Shown: positions 51,407 through 60,799 of the stretch, piece after piece
How positions within the stretch are numbered: position 1 is the first letter of the stretch
Layout: each line of letters begins with the position of its first letter
Assembly: GCA_016873225.1 (NCBI GenBank)
Contig: VGXS01000003.1
Coordinates: forward strand, 124,001-188,000
Reading direction: 5' to 3'
DNA from: Planctomycetota bacterium
Lineage (GTDB): Bacteria; Planctomycetota; Planctomycetia; Gemmatales; Gemmataceae
DNA: 64,000 nt
Program-made: the position numbers and the translations under genes
The notes under the pieces: model-generated
The model's input: only the letters and a program-made list of their open reading frames with translations
Databases searched by the model: none
What the model was told of the DNA's origin: nothing

Positions 51407-53710
51407 GTGCAAGGAATTCGCGCGCTGGTCTTGATTGCCAGCCTCTTTTCCCTTGGTTCCATGGCTTGCGCGGCCGATTGGTCCAACTGGCGCGGCCCGG
51501 CTCAAAACGGCGTCAGCCACGAAAAAAACCTGCCCGAAAAATGGTCACCGGACCCCACCAAGGCTGACAACAACCTCGTCTGGCGCGCTCCCTACGGCGG
51601 CCGCACCACTCCCATCGTCCAAAATGGCCGCCTTTACATGATCGGCAGGGATGGCGAGGGCCTGACCGAGCAGGAACGCTGCCTTTGCTTCGATGCCAAC
51701 ACCGGAAAGCTCATCAAGGAACACCGGTTCAATGTCTTCCACACCGACATTGTTTCCGTCCGCCTCGGCTGGACCAACATGGTCGGCGACCCTGAAACGG
51801 GAAATGTCTACGCGCATGGAACCCAGGGACTTCTTTTCTGCTTCGACAAGGACCTGAATGTCGTTTGGCAGCACAGCCTCACGGAGGAATTCGGCAGGGT
51901 TAGCGGATATGGCGGACGCGTGACCAGCCCGATCATCGACGAGGACAAGCTTATCATCGGCTTCCTCAACGCCAGTTGGGGCGACCAGGGGATCGGACGC
52001 AACCGTTTCGTCGCGATGGACAAGAAAACCGGCAAGATCATTTGGTGGGCCAGCACCGGCACCCAGCCCAAGGACACTTTCTACTCCACGCCCGTCGTGG
52101 CGGTGATCGACGGCGTGCGCACCATGGTCAGCGGTGGCGGTGATGGCGGCGTGCACGCCTTTCAGGCCCGCACCGGCACCAAGATCTGGAGCTATCCGCT
52201 CGGCCCCGGAAGCATCAACTGCTCCCCGGTTGTCCAGGGAAGCATGGTTTACATCGGGCAAGGCGAGGAAAACGAGGGTGAAACCACCCAGGGGCGCGTG
52301 GTTTGCCTCGACGGCTCCAAGGTCACGGCGGGCAAGCCCGCCCTCGTCTGGAAACTCGACGGCATCAAGGCCAAGTTCGCCAGCCCCGTCCTGCATGAAG
52401 GCAAGCTTTACATGTGCGGCGACACGGGCCAGCTTTATTGCATCGAGGCCGCCACTGGAAAACTGCTTTGGGATTATCTCTATGGTAAAAATACCAAAGG
52501 CAGCCCGGTCCTGGCCGACGGCAAGCTCTACCTCGCCGAGGTGAACAGCAAGTTCCACATCCTCAGGCCCACCGCGGAAGGCTGCGAAAAGGTCCACACC
52601 CAATTCTTCAAGAGCAAGGTGGCGGGCGAGGAGGTCGAAATCAACGGCAGCCCGGCGATCTCCAACGGTCGGGTCTATTTCATGACCGGCAACGACCTCT
52701 TTTGCATCGGTTCGAAGGAACCCGTTTCCAGCCCCGCGCCGGCCATCAAGGAGGACGACGGCAAGGCCGGGGCCGCTCCCGGCCGCCTGCAGGTCTTCCC
52801 GGCCGACATCACCGTCTTCGCTGGCGACACCGTCGAGCTTGAAGCCCGGGCCTACGATTCCAAGGGCCGCCTGATCGGACCCGCGGATGTCGCATGGTCG
52901 CTTGCGGGCCCCCGGCCTCCCGAGGGCGTTGTTCCCATGCCTGGCGCGGCACCCGCTCCCCCTCCGCCTCCCCTGGCTGGCAAGCTTTCCGCCGAAAAGG
53001 GCGTGAAGGTATCCCTGTCCCCCGCCATGGCGCCCCCGGCCCAGTTCGGCAGGGTGGTCATCAAGAGCGGTGCCCTCGAGGCCGAGTGCCGGGTCCGCGT
53101 GGTTCCACGGCTCCCTTATTCACCGAATCTGGCCAACATTCCCGAAGGACGCACTCCCGGCGGCTGGATCAATTGCCAAGGAAAATTCGCCATCGTCCAG
53201 CACGAGGGCAAGAAGGTTCTCAAGAAGCTGGCTGTCAATCCCAGCCCCTTGGTTTCCCGGGCCAATGCCTACATCACCCGCCATGACGCGACCGGCTACA
53301 CCATCGCCACCGACATCATGGGCAGCAAGGTCCGCGACGACCTGCCCGATGTCGGACTGGTGGCCAACAGGTACACCCTCATGCTGGCCGGCAACACCCA
53401 GCAACTCCGCCTCGTGAGCTGGGACGCGCTGCCCCGCGTCGACAAGAGCATCGCGTTCCCCTGGAAACCCGGCACTTGGTACCGGATGAAACTGGAAGTC
53501 GTGGTCCGCGAGAAGGATGCCCTGATCCGGGGCAAGGTATGGCCTCGCGACGACAAGGAACCGGAGGCCTGGACGGTCGACTTCACCGACCCGGTGCCCA
53601 ACCGCGAGGGCGCCGCCGCCATCTACGGCTATGCCGCCGGCATTCTCGAAGGCCAGACCGGTTGCGAGATCTTCTACGACAACATTCGCATCACCGAGGC
53701 GGGCAAGTAA
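51407..53710 (+). CDS. Secreted PQQ-type propeller with Ig-like and jelly-roll C-terminal domains
   Basis: A 767-residue protein starting at GTG. Signal peptide ends at SMACAADWSNW. The first ~430 residues are a PQQ_2 (BamB/quinoprotein-like) propeller with blades such as LCFDANTGKLIKEH, VAMDKKTGKIIWWAST, VVCLDG, and LYCIEAATGKLLWDY. A linker (SSPAPAIKEDDGKAGA) leads to an Ig-like segment, RLQVFPADITVFAGDTVELE, with a Pro-rich loop. The last ~200 residues look like a concanavalin-type jelly roll (WDALPRVDKSIAFPWKPGTW, CEIFYDNIRITEAG). No PQQ-dehydrogenase catalytic residues or disulfide pair were found, so it is more likely a scaffold than an enzyme. It starts the plus-strand run to 61.9 kb. 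Confidence 0.85.
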   Translation: MQGIRALVLIASLFSLGSMACAADWSNWRGPAQNGVSHEKNLPEKWSPDPTKADNNLVWRAPYGGRTTPIVQNGRLYMIGRDGEGLTEQERCLCFDANTGKLIKEHRFNVFHTDIVSVRLGWTNMVGDPETGNVYAHGTQGLLFCFDKDLNVVWQHSLTEEFGRVSGYGGRVTSPIIDEDKLIIGFLNASWGDQGIGRNRFVAMDKKTGKIIWWASTGTQPKDTFYSTPVVAVIDGVRTMVSGGGDGGVHAFQARTGTKIWSYPLGPGSINCSPVVQGSMVYIGQGEENEGETTQGRVVCLDGSKVTAGKPALVWKLDGIKAKFASPVLHEGKLYMCGDTGQLYCIEAATGKLLWDYLYGKNTKGSPVLADGKLYLAEVNSKFHILRPTAEGCEKVHTQFFKSKVAGEEVEINGSPAISNGRVYFMTGNDLFCIGSKEPVSSPAPAIKEDDGKAGAAPGRLQVFPADITVFAGDTVELEARAYDSKGRLIGPADVAWSLAGPRPPEGVVPMPGAAPAPPPPPLAGKLSAEKGVKVSLSPAMAPPAQFGRVVIKSGALEAECRVRVVPRLPYSPNLANIPEGRTPGGWINCQGKFAIVQHEGKKVLKKLAVNPSPLVSRANAYITRHDATGYTIATDIMGSKVRDDLPDVGLVANRYTLMLAGNTQQLRLVSWDALPRVDKSIAFPWKPGTWYRMKLEVVVREKDALIRGKVWPRDDKEPEAWTVDFTDPVPNREGAAAIYGYAAGILEGQTGCEIFYDNIRITEAGK

Positions 53711-53756
53711 CCACCTCGCCACGAATCCAACCCCCTGATTGAGGAGCAACCCTTCC

Positions 53757-55421
53757 ATGGCAATACGAGGACAAAACCGCCAGGCCCTCGCGGCCGCCGT
53801 CACCTGTGCCGTTTTGGGCGGCACCCTGGCGGCGCTTTACCTTCCCGGACCCGCCAGGCCCCTGGCCGATGCGGCCCGCCGCGACACCGGGCGCGAATGG
53901 CCCCTTTTCGGCGGAACCGTGCAGCGCAACCTCGTGAACCTCAAGGAAACGGGACTTCCCGTCTCCTGGAACATCGAGCCCGGCAAGGAACAAAACCTCG
54001 TTTGGAGCATGCCCCTTGGCAGCAAGGCCTATGGAGGTCCCATCATCGCCGGCGGCCGCATTTTTGTCGGCACCAACAACGACTTCCCGCGCGACCCGGC
54101 CGTGCCGGGCGACAAGGGCATCATGCTCTGCCTTGATGAGAAGACCGGGGAACTGATCTGGCAGGCCGTTCACGACAAACTGCCCGCCGGACGCGTGAAC
54201 GACTGGCCCCGCGAGGGCATCTGCTCCTCCCCGGTGGTGGAAGGCAAAAGGATTTGGTACATCTCCAATCGCTGCGAGATCATCTGCGCCGACGCCGAGG
54301 GCTTCCGCGACGGCAAGAACGACGGGGTTGCCGACGAGGCCCTCACCGGCCCCAAGAACGCCGACATCCTCTGGCGCCTGGACATGATCAAGCAGCTCAA
54401 TGTCTTCCCCCACAACCTCGCCACCTGCTCCCCCCTGATTGTCGGCGACACCCTTTTCGTGATCACCAGCAACGGCGTGGATGAAGGCCACATCAACATT
54501 CCCCAGCCGGGAGCCCCGAGCTTCCTGGCCGTCAACAAGAACGACGGGAAGGTCCTGTGGTCGAGCAACCTCCCCTCCTCGAGCCTTGTGGAAGCCAGGA
54601 AGAAGAGCGGCGGGGATGTGGACATCAAGAAGCTGGTCGACCAGGGCAAGCTCCTCATGCACGGGCAATGGTCGAATCCCGTGTATGCCGAACCCAACGG
54701 CAAGCCGGTCATCATTTTCCCCGGTGGCGACGGCTGGGTTTACGGATTCAAGCCCGACACCGGCGACCTGCTCTGGAAGTTCGATTGCAATCCCAAGAAG
54801 TCCGAATACAAGCTCGGCGGCAAGGGCACACGAAACGACTTCGTGAGCACCCCGGTTGTCTGGGAGAACAAGCTGTACATCGGTGTCGGCCAGGACCCCG
54901 AGCATGACAAGGGCGTCGGCCACCTCTGGTGCATCGACATCACCAAGGCTCCCGCCAACGCCGACAAGGACCTCACGCCCGTCGGAGACAACTTCGACCC
55001 CAAGGCTCCCACCAACAAGGACAGCGGCCTCATCTGGCACTATGGCGGCCTCGCGGGTGACGATTACGAAAGGAACTATTTCTTCGGCCGCACCATGAGC
55101 ACCGTCGCCGTGCATGATGGGCTGCTCTACACATCCGAGTACGACGGCTGGGTTCACTGCCTCGATGCGCGCACCGGCGCGAAACTGTGGGACCATGACA
55201 TGGGATCGGACACCTGGTCGAGCACCTACTGGGTCGACGGGCGCGTCTACATCGGCAACGAGGCCGGAAAGCTTCATGTCTTCGCCCACGGCAAGCAGAA
55301 AAAGCTTCTCGCCACCATCAACATGAAGGCGAAGATCAGGGCCACTCCCGTGGCCTCCGGCGGAAAGGTCTACATGATCACCGAAAACCCCTGCAAGCTG
55401 TTCTGCCTGGGGACCAAGTGA
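53757..55421 (+). CDS. Secreted PQQ-type propeller protein A
   Basis: A 554-residue propeller with an N-terminal hydrophobic export segment (about residues 10-28). Blades include IMLCLDEKTGELIWQAV, LAVNKNDGKVLW, GWVYGFKPDTGDLLWKFDC and HCLDARTGAKLWDHD. Residues near 180 include DGKNDGVADEA, a Ca-binding-loop-like stretch. ATG 53757 follows GAGGAG by 10 bases; an upstream TTG was rejected. The next gene is a close paralogue, overlapping its stop by one base. Neither shows quinoprotein dehydrogenase active-site residues. Function unknown. Confidence 0.88.
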   Translation: MAIRGQNRQALAAAVTCAVLGGTLAALYLPGPARPLADAARRDTGREWPLFGGTVQRNLVNLKETGLPVSWNIEPGKEQNLVWSMPLGSKAYGGPIIAGGRIFVGTNNDFPRDPAVPGDKGIMLCLDEKTGELIWQAVHDKLPAGRVNDWPREGICSSPVVEGKRIWYISNRCEIICADAEGFRDGKNDGVADEALTGPKNADILWRLDMIKQLNVFPHNLATCSPLIVGDTLFVITSNGVDEGHINIPQPGAPSFLAVNKNDGKVLWSSNLPSSSLVEARKKSGGDVDIKKLVDQGKLLMHGQWSNPVYAEPNGKPVIIFPGGDGWVYGFKPDTGDLLWKFDCNPKKSEYKLGGKGTRNDFVSTPVVWENKLYIGVGQDPEHDKGVGHLWCIDITKAPANADKDLTPVGDNFDPKAPTNKDSGLIWHYGGLAGDDYERNYFFGRTMSTVAVHDGLLYTSEYDGWVHCLDARTGAKLWDHDMGSDTWSSTYWVDGRVYIGNEAGKLHVFAHGKQKKLLATINMKAKIRATPVASGGKVYMITENPCKLFCLGTK

Positions 55422-56920
55422 TGCGCGCCAGCCCGCTTTTTGTCGCGGCTATCCTGGGTGCCGCCGGGTTGGCCCGCGGTCAGGAAGCCTCGTACCCCCT
55501 TTTGGGCGGAACCCCGTTTCGCAACATGACCGCGCCTTCGGCCAAGGGGCTTCCCGAGACTTGGTCCATCAAGAAGAACGCTAGGAAAAACATCCTCTGG
55601 TCGGCGGAACTGGGCACCACGACTTACGGCGCTGTCGTCGTTTCCGGCGGCCGGATCTTCATCGGTACCAATAACGAACGGCCCCGCGACCCCGCCATCT
55701 CCGGCGACAAGGGGGCGCTCTACTGCTTCAGCGCCATGGACGGCGCCTTCCTTTGGCAGGCTTTGCATGACAAGCTGCCCGAACCCGATAAGAACGACTG
55801 GCCCAAGCAAGGCGTGGCCAGCACCCCCGTCATCGAGGGCGACCGCCTTTGGTATGTTTCCAACAGGGCCGAGGTGGTCTGCCTCGACGCGGCGGGAACG
55901 CCGGGAACAACCAAGGCCAAGGAAATCTGGAAACTCGACATGGTCAAGGATCTGGGGGTTTTTCCTTGCTACCTGGCCATGTGCAGTCCGCTGGTGCACG
56001 GCCCGCATGTTTTTGTCGTGACCGGCCACGGGGTCGACCACGAATCCCACAAGGTGCCCAATCCCAAGGCCCCGAGCTTTGTTTGCCTGGACAAGGCGAC
56101 TGGCAAAGTCGTCTGGAAGGATTCAAGCCCGGGCGAAAACATCATGGAAGGGCAATGGTCGAACCCCACTCTGGCCAAGGCGGGCGGCATCGATCAGGTG
56201 GTTTTCCCGGGTGGGGACGGCTGGCTTTACTCGTTCGAGCCAGCAAACGGCAAGAAGCTTTGGAAATTCGACTGCAACACCAAGAAAAGCGCCTTCAAGC
56301 CCGGTGGCCGCGGTGACAAGTCGTACATCATGGCCACGCCGGTTTTCCACAATGGCAAGATTTACGCCTCGGTGGGCAACAATCCCGACGACGGCCCCGG
56401 CCCCGGCCACCTTTGGTGTGTCGACCCGGCGAAACCGGGCGCGATGGGCGCCGATGGTTTCCGAGACCTGAGTCCTGTCGCCGACAATCTCGACCCCGCC
56501 GCACCCGCCAACAAGGACTCCGGACTGGTGTGGCATCTTGGCGGCCCGGTGCTTCCCAAGCCCACTGGTGACGGACGGGACATCCATTTCGGGCGAACGC
56601 TGAGCACCGTCGCCGTGGCCGATGGCCTGATCTACGCCGCCGAGATCGATGGTTACCTGCATTGCCTGGACGCCTCCACGGGGAAGAAGCACTGGGACCA
56701 CGACCTCAAGGACGGAACCTGGTGTTCACCCATGGTTGCCGACGGCAGGGTCTTCATCGGCACCGACTCGGGCGACATCCTTGTGTTTCCTCATGGAAAG
56801 GCGAAGAAGGAGCCCGCTAAGATTGAAATGGATCAGGCAATCAAGTCTCCGCCCACCCCGATTGGCGGTGTCTTGTACCTGCACAACGGAACCACCCTGT
56901 TCGCCATCGGCACCAAGTGA
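55421..56920 (+). CDS. Secreted PQQ-type propeller protein B (tandem paralogue of A)
   Basis: A 499-residue protein beginning with signal peptide MRASPLFVAAILGAAGLARG. It aligns with protein A along nearly its whole length: LFGGT/LLGGT start, FIGTNNxxPRDPA, HDKLP, GQWSNP, FPGGDGW, KFDCNxKKS, GHLWC, NKDSGLxWH, FGRTxSTVAV and HCLDAxTG. It lacks the Ca-loop-like insertion of A. The TGATG overlap with A indicates translational coupling. It is followed by the adenylating enzyme after 25 bases. Confidence 0.88.
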   Translation: MRASPLFVAAILGAAGLARGQEASYPLLGGTPFRNMTAPSAKGLPETWSIKKNARKNILWSAELGTTTYGAVVVSGGRIFIGTNNERPRDPAISGDKGALYCFSAMDGAFLWQALHDKLPEPDKNDWPKQGVASTPVIEGDRLWYVSNRAEVVCLDAAGTPGTTKAKEIWKLDMVKDLGVFPCYLAMCSPLVHGPHVFVVTGHGVDHESHKVPNPKAPSFVCLDKATGKVVWKDSSPGENIMEGQWSNPTLAKAGGIDQVVFPGGDGWLYSFEPANGKKLWKFDCNTKKSAFKPGGRGDKSYIMATPVFHNGKIYASVGNNPDDGPGPGHLWCVDPAKPGAMGADGFRDLSPVADNLDPAAPANKDSGLVWHLGGPVLPKPTGDGRDIHFGRTLSTVAVADGLIYAAEIDGYLHCLDASTGKKHWDHDLKDGTWCSPMVADGRVFIGTDSGDILVFPHGKAKKEPAKIEMDQAIKSPPTPIGGVLYLHNGTTLFAIGTK

Positions 56921-56945
56921 CGCGCAAGCGCGAGGAACCGCATCC

Positions 56946-58154
56946 GTGAGCACCAGTAAGCACGCTCCCATCGACTATTTCTCCCCGGCAGAATGGTTCA
57001 ACCCTTCCGAAAGCTTGGAGAGCAAGGTCAAGCGGGCCAAGGAACAACTCGACAAGCATGTTCGAGACATCGTCAAGTGGCACTTCAGCCCCGAGACGGG
57101 TTGCGAGTTCTGGCTTGAAAAAGCCAAGACCTATTCGTTTAACCCGCTAACTGATGTCAAGGGCGCCGATGACCTTCACCTCTTCGGGACATTCGAGGAC
57201 GATTGGCTTCGGGGCGGTCCCATCTCCCGATGGGTTCCCAAGGGTTTCGCCGGCAAGCCGGTCTATGTCTTTGAAACGGGTGGAACAACCGGCCTGCCCA
57301 AAAGTCGCATGGTCATCGATGACTTCCGGATCGACTACGAGATGATGTCGGAAACCCTTCCCGACAAGCATTTCCCCAAGGGATCCAACTGGCTGATGCT
57401 CGGACCGTCCGGCCCCCGGCGCCTCCGCCTGGCGATCGAACACCTCACGCAGCACCGGGGCGGGGTGTGCTTCTGTGTCGACCTCGATCCCCGCTGGGTC
57501 GTCAAGCTCATCAAGGCGCGCAACATCGAGCAGGCCAACCTTTACAAGGAGCACTGCATCGATCAGGCGCTCACCGTTCTCGCCGGTGGCCATGACATCA
57601 AGTGCATGTTCACCACTCCCAAGCTGCTCGCGTCGTTCGACGAGGCGCTGCGGGCCGGCAAATTGGAGGAAAAGTACAGGTCCCTTGGCAAGAAAGTGCC
57701 TCCGGGAGGCCTTCGCAGCATCAAGGCCGCCGGCATCCTGGGCCTCTTCACCGGGGGAACAGAATTCACTCCCCAGTTCACCCGTGAGGCGTACGAGGAA
57801 ATGCTGGACAACGGCGATGTCTACATGACACCGACCTATGGCAACACCCTCATGGGACTCGCCTGCAGCAAGCCGATCGGTCCTCATGACGGCTTCAAGA
57901 TCACCTATTACGCCCCCCAACCCCGGGCGATGACCGAAGTCGTCGATCCCAAGGACTACTCCCGCAAGGTTGGCTACGGTGAAACCGGCCGCGTTCTCCT
58001 GACCACCCTCACGCGCGAATTCTTCGTGCCCCGCTTCCCCGAAAGGGATGAAGGCGAAAGGGAAGCCCCCTACGAGCGTTACCCGTGGGACGGGGTCAGC
58101 GGTGTCAGGCCATTCAGCGAACTTGCGGCCACGACTGTCGTCGGCGTGTATTGA
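56946..58154 (+). CDS. ANL-superfamily adenylating enzyme, EhpF-like carboxylate activator
   Basis: A 402-residue protein starting at GTG 56946 with GAGGAA 10 bases upstream. The ATP-binding loop is TGGTTGLPKS at residues 111-120, which marks the adenylate-forming (ANL) superfamily; YMTPTYGNTLMGL and GYGETGRVLLTTLTREFF are the later adenylation-core motifs. It is short: the mobile C-terminal lid domain of ordinary acyl-CoA synthetases is reduced or absent, as in EhpF of griseoluteic acid biosynthesis and LuxE-like proteins. Next in line is an aldehyde dehydrogenase-like gene (49-base gap). I infer that it makes an acyl-adenylate for reduction by that partner. A phenylacetate-CoA-ligase-like role is an alternative. 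Confidence 0.8.
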   Translation: MSTSKHAPIDYFSPAEWFNPSESLESKVKRAKEQLDKHVRDIVKWHFSPETGCEFWLEKAKTYSFNPLTDVKGADDLHLFGTFEDDWLRGGPISRWVPKGFAGKPVYVFETGGTTGLPKSRMVIDDFRIDYEMMSETLPDKHFPKGSNWLMLGPSGPRRLRLAIEHLTQHRGGVCFCVDLDPRWVVKLIKARNIEQANLYKEHCIDQALTVLAGGHDIKCMFTTPKLLASFDEALRAGKLEEKYRSLGKKVPPGGLRSIKAAGILGLFTGGTEFTPQFTREAYEEMLDNGDVYMTPTYGNTLMGLACSKPIGPHDGFKITYYAPQPRAMTEVVDPKDYSRKVGYGETGRVLLTTLTREFFVPRFPERDEGEREAPYERYPWDGVSGVRPFSELAATTVVGVY

Positions 58155-58203
58155 TCGACCCAGGTCACCCCCCTAACCGCGAACCTCACGCCCAGGTGTT
58201 CCC

Positions 58204-59640
58204 ATGATCAGAATTCCCGCTTTGCGTTTCGGCAAGGAATACACGAGCCTTGACAAGGCTCAGCTTGTCCATCATGTGACCGGCGAACCCGTCGCCGAAG
58301 TCAGCCAGGTGACGGGCAGCCAGATCGCCCGCGACCTAGGCCAGATGGACAGGGCCAGGCAGATCCTTTCCGAAATTCCGATGGCCGACATCCTCGGGAT
58401 GTACAAGAAAGCCGCCGATTACTTCGCCAATGCCAAGCTGCCGTGCGGGGATACCGAACTCGATTTTGACGGATATGTCCGCAACCTGTCGGCAACCACG
58501 GGTAGCCCTATGGTGTTCTGCCGACGCAACGCCCTCAAAGTGCATTATGTTCTCGAGAACATCGAGGAAGTCATCGGAGGCCTGACCCGCGGCCTTGATC
58601 CCGAGTTTTTCGACAAGGGTTTCACCACCCGCGGCGGCAGGATGCAGGCCTTTTTCCCGACCACCAATGTGTTCGGTGCCGTGCTTCCGTCCAACTCACC
58701 CGGAGTCCATTCCCTGTGGGTGCCGACCATCGCCTTCAAGATGCCCTTGCTGCTCAAGCCGGGCAGGGAGGAGCCCTGGACACCTTTCCGGGTTCTCCAA
58801 TCATTCATCAAGGCTGGAGTTCCGCCCCAAGTTCTTGGTTTCCTGCCTTCGGACCACTCGGGAGCCAACGATATTCTCCGCCTCTGCGGCCGGAGCATGG
58901 CCTTCGGTGACGATCGCACCATGGCGCCCTACCGCAACGACCACCGCGTGGAAATCCACGGAACCGGTTACTCGAAGATCATCTTCGGCGAGGATAAGGC
59001 CCCATCATGGGACCGGTACCTCGACATGCTGGTGGAGTCGATCGCCGCCAACGGTGGCCGCGCGTGCGTGAACGCCTCGGCCGTCTGGACACCTTCCCAC
59101 GCCGATGCAATGGCGATGGGAATTGCCAAAAGGTTCGCGGTGATGAAACCCCGCCCATGGGATGACCCCAACTGCGAAATCAGCGCCTTCGCCAAGCCGG
59201 AGGTCGCCGAAGCTATCAACAACATGGTGGATGAGGGGCTGAAAACTCCGGGCGCCCGAGATGTCACCCTGGAAGTCAGGGGAACCCCGCGGCTCGTCAA
59301 GGAAGGGCGCATCGCCTACCTTCTTCCGACCGTCATCCGCTGCGATTCTCCCGAGCATCCCTTGGCCAACAAGGAATTCCTTTTCCCTTACGCCAGCGTG
59401 ATAGAATGCCCCCAGGATGATATCCTACACCGTATGGGATACACGCTCGCGGGAACGGTGCTGAGTGATGACAAGGCCTTCGTGTCCTCGGCGATGGCCT
59501 GCTCTCATGTCGAGCGCCTCAATGTTGGCCCGCTTCCGACGAACAGGTTGACCTGGGACCAGCCGCATGAAGGCAACCTCTTCACCCACCTTTACAAGCA
59601 AAGAGCCTTCAGCCAAGCCGCATTCAACGGATCGAAATGA
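58204..59640 (+). CDS. Aldehyde dehydrogenase-superfamily acyl reductase (EhpG/LuxC-like)
   Basis: A 478-residue protein of the aldehyde dehydrogenase fold. The catalytic Cys288 is in NGGRACVNAS. The cofactor part includes FPTTNVFGAVLPSNSPG and later DRYLDMLVESIAANGG. The usual general-base Glu-containing motif (ELGG-like) is not obvious, which is what is expected of acyl reductases that run in the reductive direction, e.g. LuxC and EhpG. ATG 58204 has AGGTG about 6 bases upstream. Its position between an adenylating enzyme and an alcohol dehydrogenase supports reduction of an activated acid to an aldehyde (inference). Confidence 0.82.
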   Translation: MIRIPALRFGKEYTSLDKAQLVHHVTGEPVAEVSQVTGSQIARDLGQMDRARQILSEIPMADILGMYKKAADYFANAKLPCGDTELDFDGYVRNLSATTGSPMVFCRRNALKVHYVLENIEEVIGGLTRGLDPEFFDKGFTTRGGRMQAFFPTTNVFGAVLPSNSPGVHSLWVPTIAFKMPLLLKPGREEPWTPFRVLQSFIKAGVPPQVLGFLPSDHSGANDILRLCGRSMAFGDDRTMAPYRNDHRVEIHGTGYSKIIFGEDKAPSWDRYLDMLVESIAANGGRACVNASAVWTPSHADAMAMGIAKRFAVMKPRPWDDPNCEISAFAKPEVAEAINNMVDEGLKTPGARDVTLEVRGTPRLVKEGRIAYLLPTVIRCDSPEHPLANKEFLFPYASVIECPQDDILHRMGYTLAGTVLSDDKAFVSSAMACSHVERLNVGPLPTNRLTWDQPHEGNLFTHLYKQRAFSQAAFNGSK

Positions 59641-59650
59641 CGACCAACCC

Positions 59651-60778
59651 ATGATCCGGAGTCTGGTGAGGCCCCTGCCGCGCCTTGTGAGCGGCGCGGG
59701 TTGCCTCAGCGAACTTCCCAAGGTTCTAGCCGGCAAGCGCTCCATTTCAATCTTCACCGACTCGGGCCTGCGAAACGCCGGCCATCCCCAGCGCGCAACA
59801 TCCTTGCTTGAATCCGCCGGCCACCGCGTCGCCGTCTTCGACTCCACGGAGGAAAACCCCGACTCCCGCCATGTCGAGTCGGCCCGAGACTTCATCGCCT
59901 CGGTCAGGCCCGACGCGATTCTCGCGATCGGTGGCGGAAGCAGCATGGACTTGGCCAAGGCGGCCAACTTGATCCATTGCTGCGGCGGACGGGTCGGCGA
60001 CTATCACGGTTATGGCAAGGCCACCGCGCCGCTTCTGCCCATGGCGGGAATCCCCACAACCACCGGCACGGGTTCGGAAGCCCAATCCTACGCCGTCATC
60101 GTTGACCGGCAAACACACCTCAAGATGGCTTGTGGCGACCCGGGAATGCTCTTTGGAACGGTCCTGCTCGACCCGGAACTTGTCTCATCCCAGCCGCGGG
60201 GAGTGGCGGCCGTGACAGGCCTTGACGCCATATCCCACGCCCTGGAGGCCGCCGTTAGCACGGCGCGCAATCCACTTTCCCTTTCCTACGCGCGGGAGGC
60301 ATGGCGGCTCCTTTCGGCGAATTTTGGAAATGTCCTTGCGCGCAACGCCGATGTCGCCACCTTTGGCGCCATGCAATGGGGCGCCTTCCTGGCGGGAGCG
60401 GCGATCGAGCAGTCGATGCTTGGCGCCAGCCACGCGATGGCCAATCCCCTGACGGCGCATTACGGCTTGACCCACGGCATCGCGATCGCCCTGGTGCTTC
60501 CCTGGGTGATCAGGTTCAACGCTCGCGCCGTTTCCGCGGATTACCGGGAATTGGCGCGAGAGGCCGGATTGGGAGACCAGGGAGCCGAGGGATTGGCGCT
60601 CAAGGTGGAGGAGTGGCGATCCGGGGCGGCGCTGCCCTCCGGCCTCGGTTCGTGCGGCGTGCGCGATGGCATCCTTGCCATCCTGGCCGAGGAAGCCTCC
60701 CAGCAGTGGACGGGACGCTTCAATCCCGCCCCGGTCACCGAATCGGATTTCTTGTCATTGTATAGATCCGCCATGTGA
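59651..60778 (+). CDS. Iron-containing (type III) alcohol dehydrogenase
   Basis: A 375-residue group III Fe-ADH. Cofactor motif GGGSSMD is at residues 94-100, TTTGTGSE follows at 136-143, and the metal ligands are Asp192 and His196 in GLDAISHALEA and His261 and His275 in the GASHAMANPLTAHYGLTHG stretch. ATG 59651 lies 10 bases after the reductase stop, with no intervening site, so it is co-transcribed. It would interconvert an aldehyde and an alcohol with NAD(P)H, the last step of the inferred acid-to-alcohol route. Substrate unknown. Confidence 0.9.
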   Translation: MIRSLVRPLPRLVSGAGCLSELPKVLAGKRSISIFTDSGLRNAGHPQRATSLLESAGHRVAVFDSTEENPDSRHVESARDFIASVRPDAILAIGGGSSMDLAKAANLIHCCGGRVGDYHGYGKATAPLLPMAGIPTTTGTGSEAQSYAVIVDRQTHLKMACGDPGMLFGTVLLDPELVSSQPRGVAAVTGLDAISHALEAAVSTARNPLSLSYAREAWRLLSANFGNVLARNADVATFGAMQWGAFLAGAAIEQSMLGASHAMANPLTAHYGLTHGIAIALVLPWVIRFNARAVSADYRELAREAGLGDQGAEGLALKVEEWRSGAALPSGLGSCGVRDGILAILAEEASQQWTGRFNPAPVTESDFLSLYRSAM

Positions 60779-60799
60779 TTCATGCGTGCGGGGGACCCC

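Noticed and set aside
53691..55289. 532-codon minus-strand frame opposite propeller protein A.
   Set aside because: Codon-mirrored shadow of a well-supported secreted propeller gene.
51407..56920. Propellers as PQQ-dependent alcohol dehydrogenases.
   Set aside because: I could not find the catalytic Asp/Glu/Asn set or the adjacent-Cys disulfide of quinoprotein dehydrogenases.
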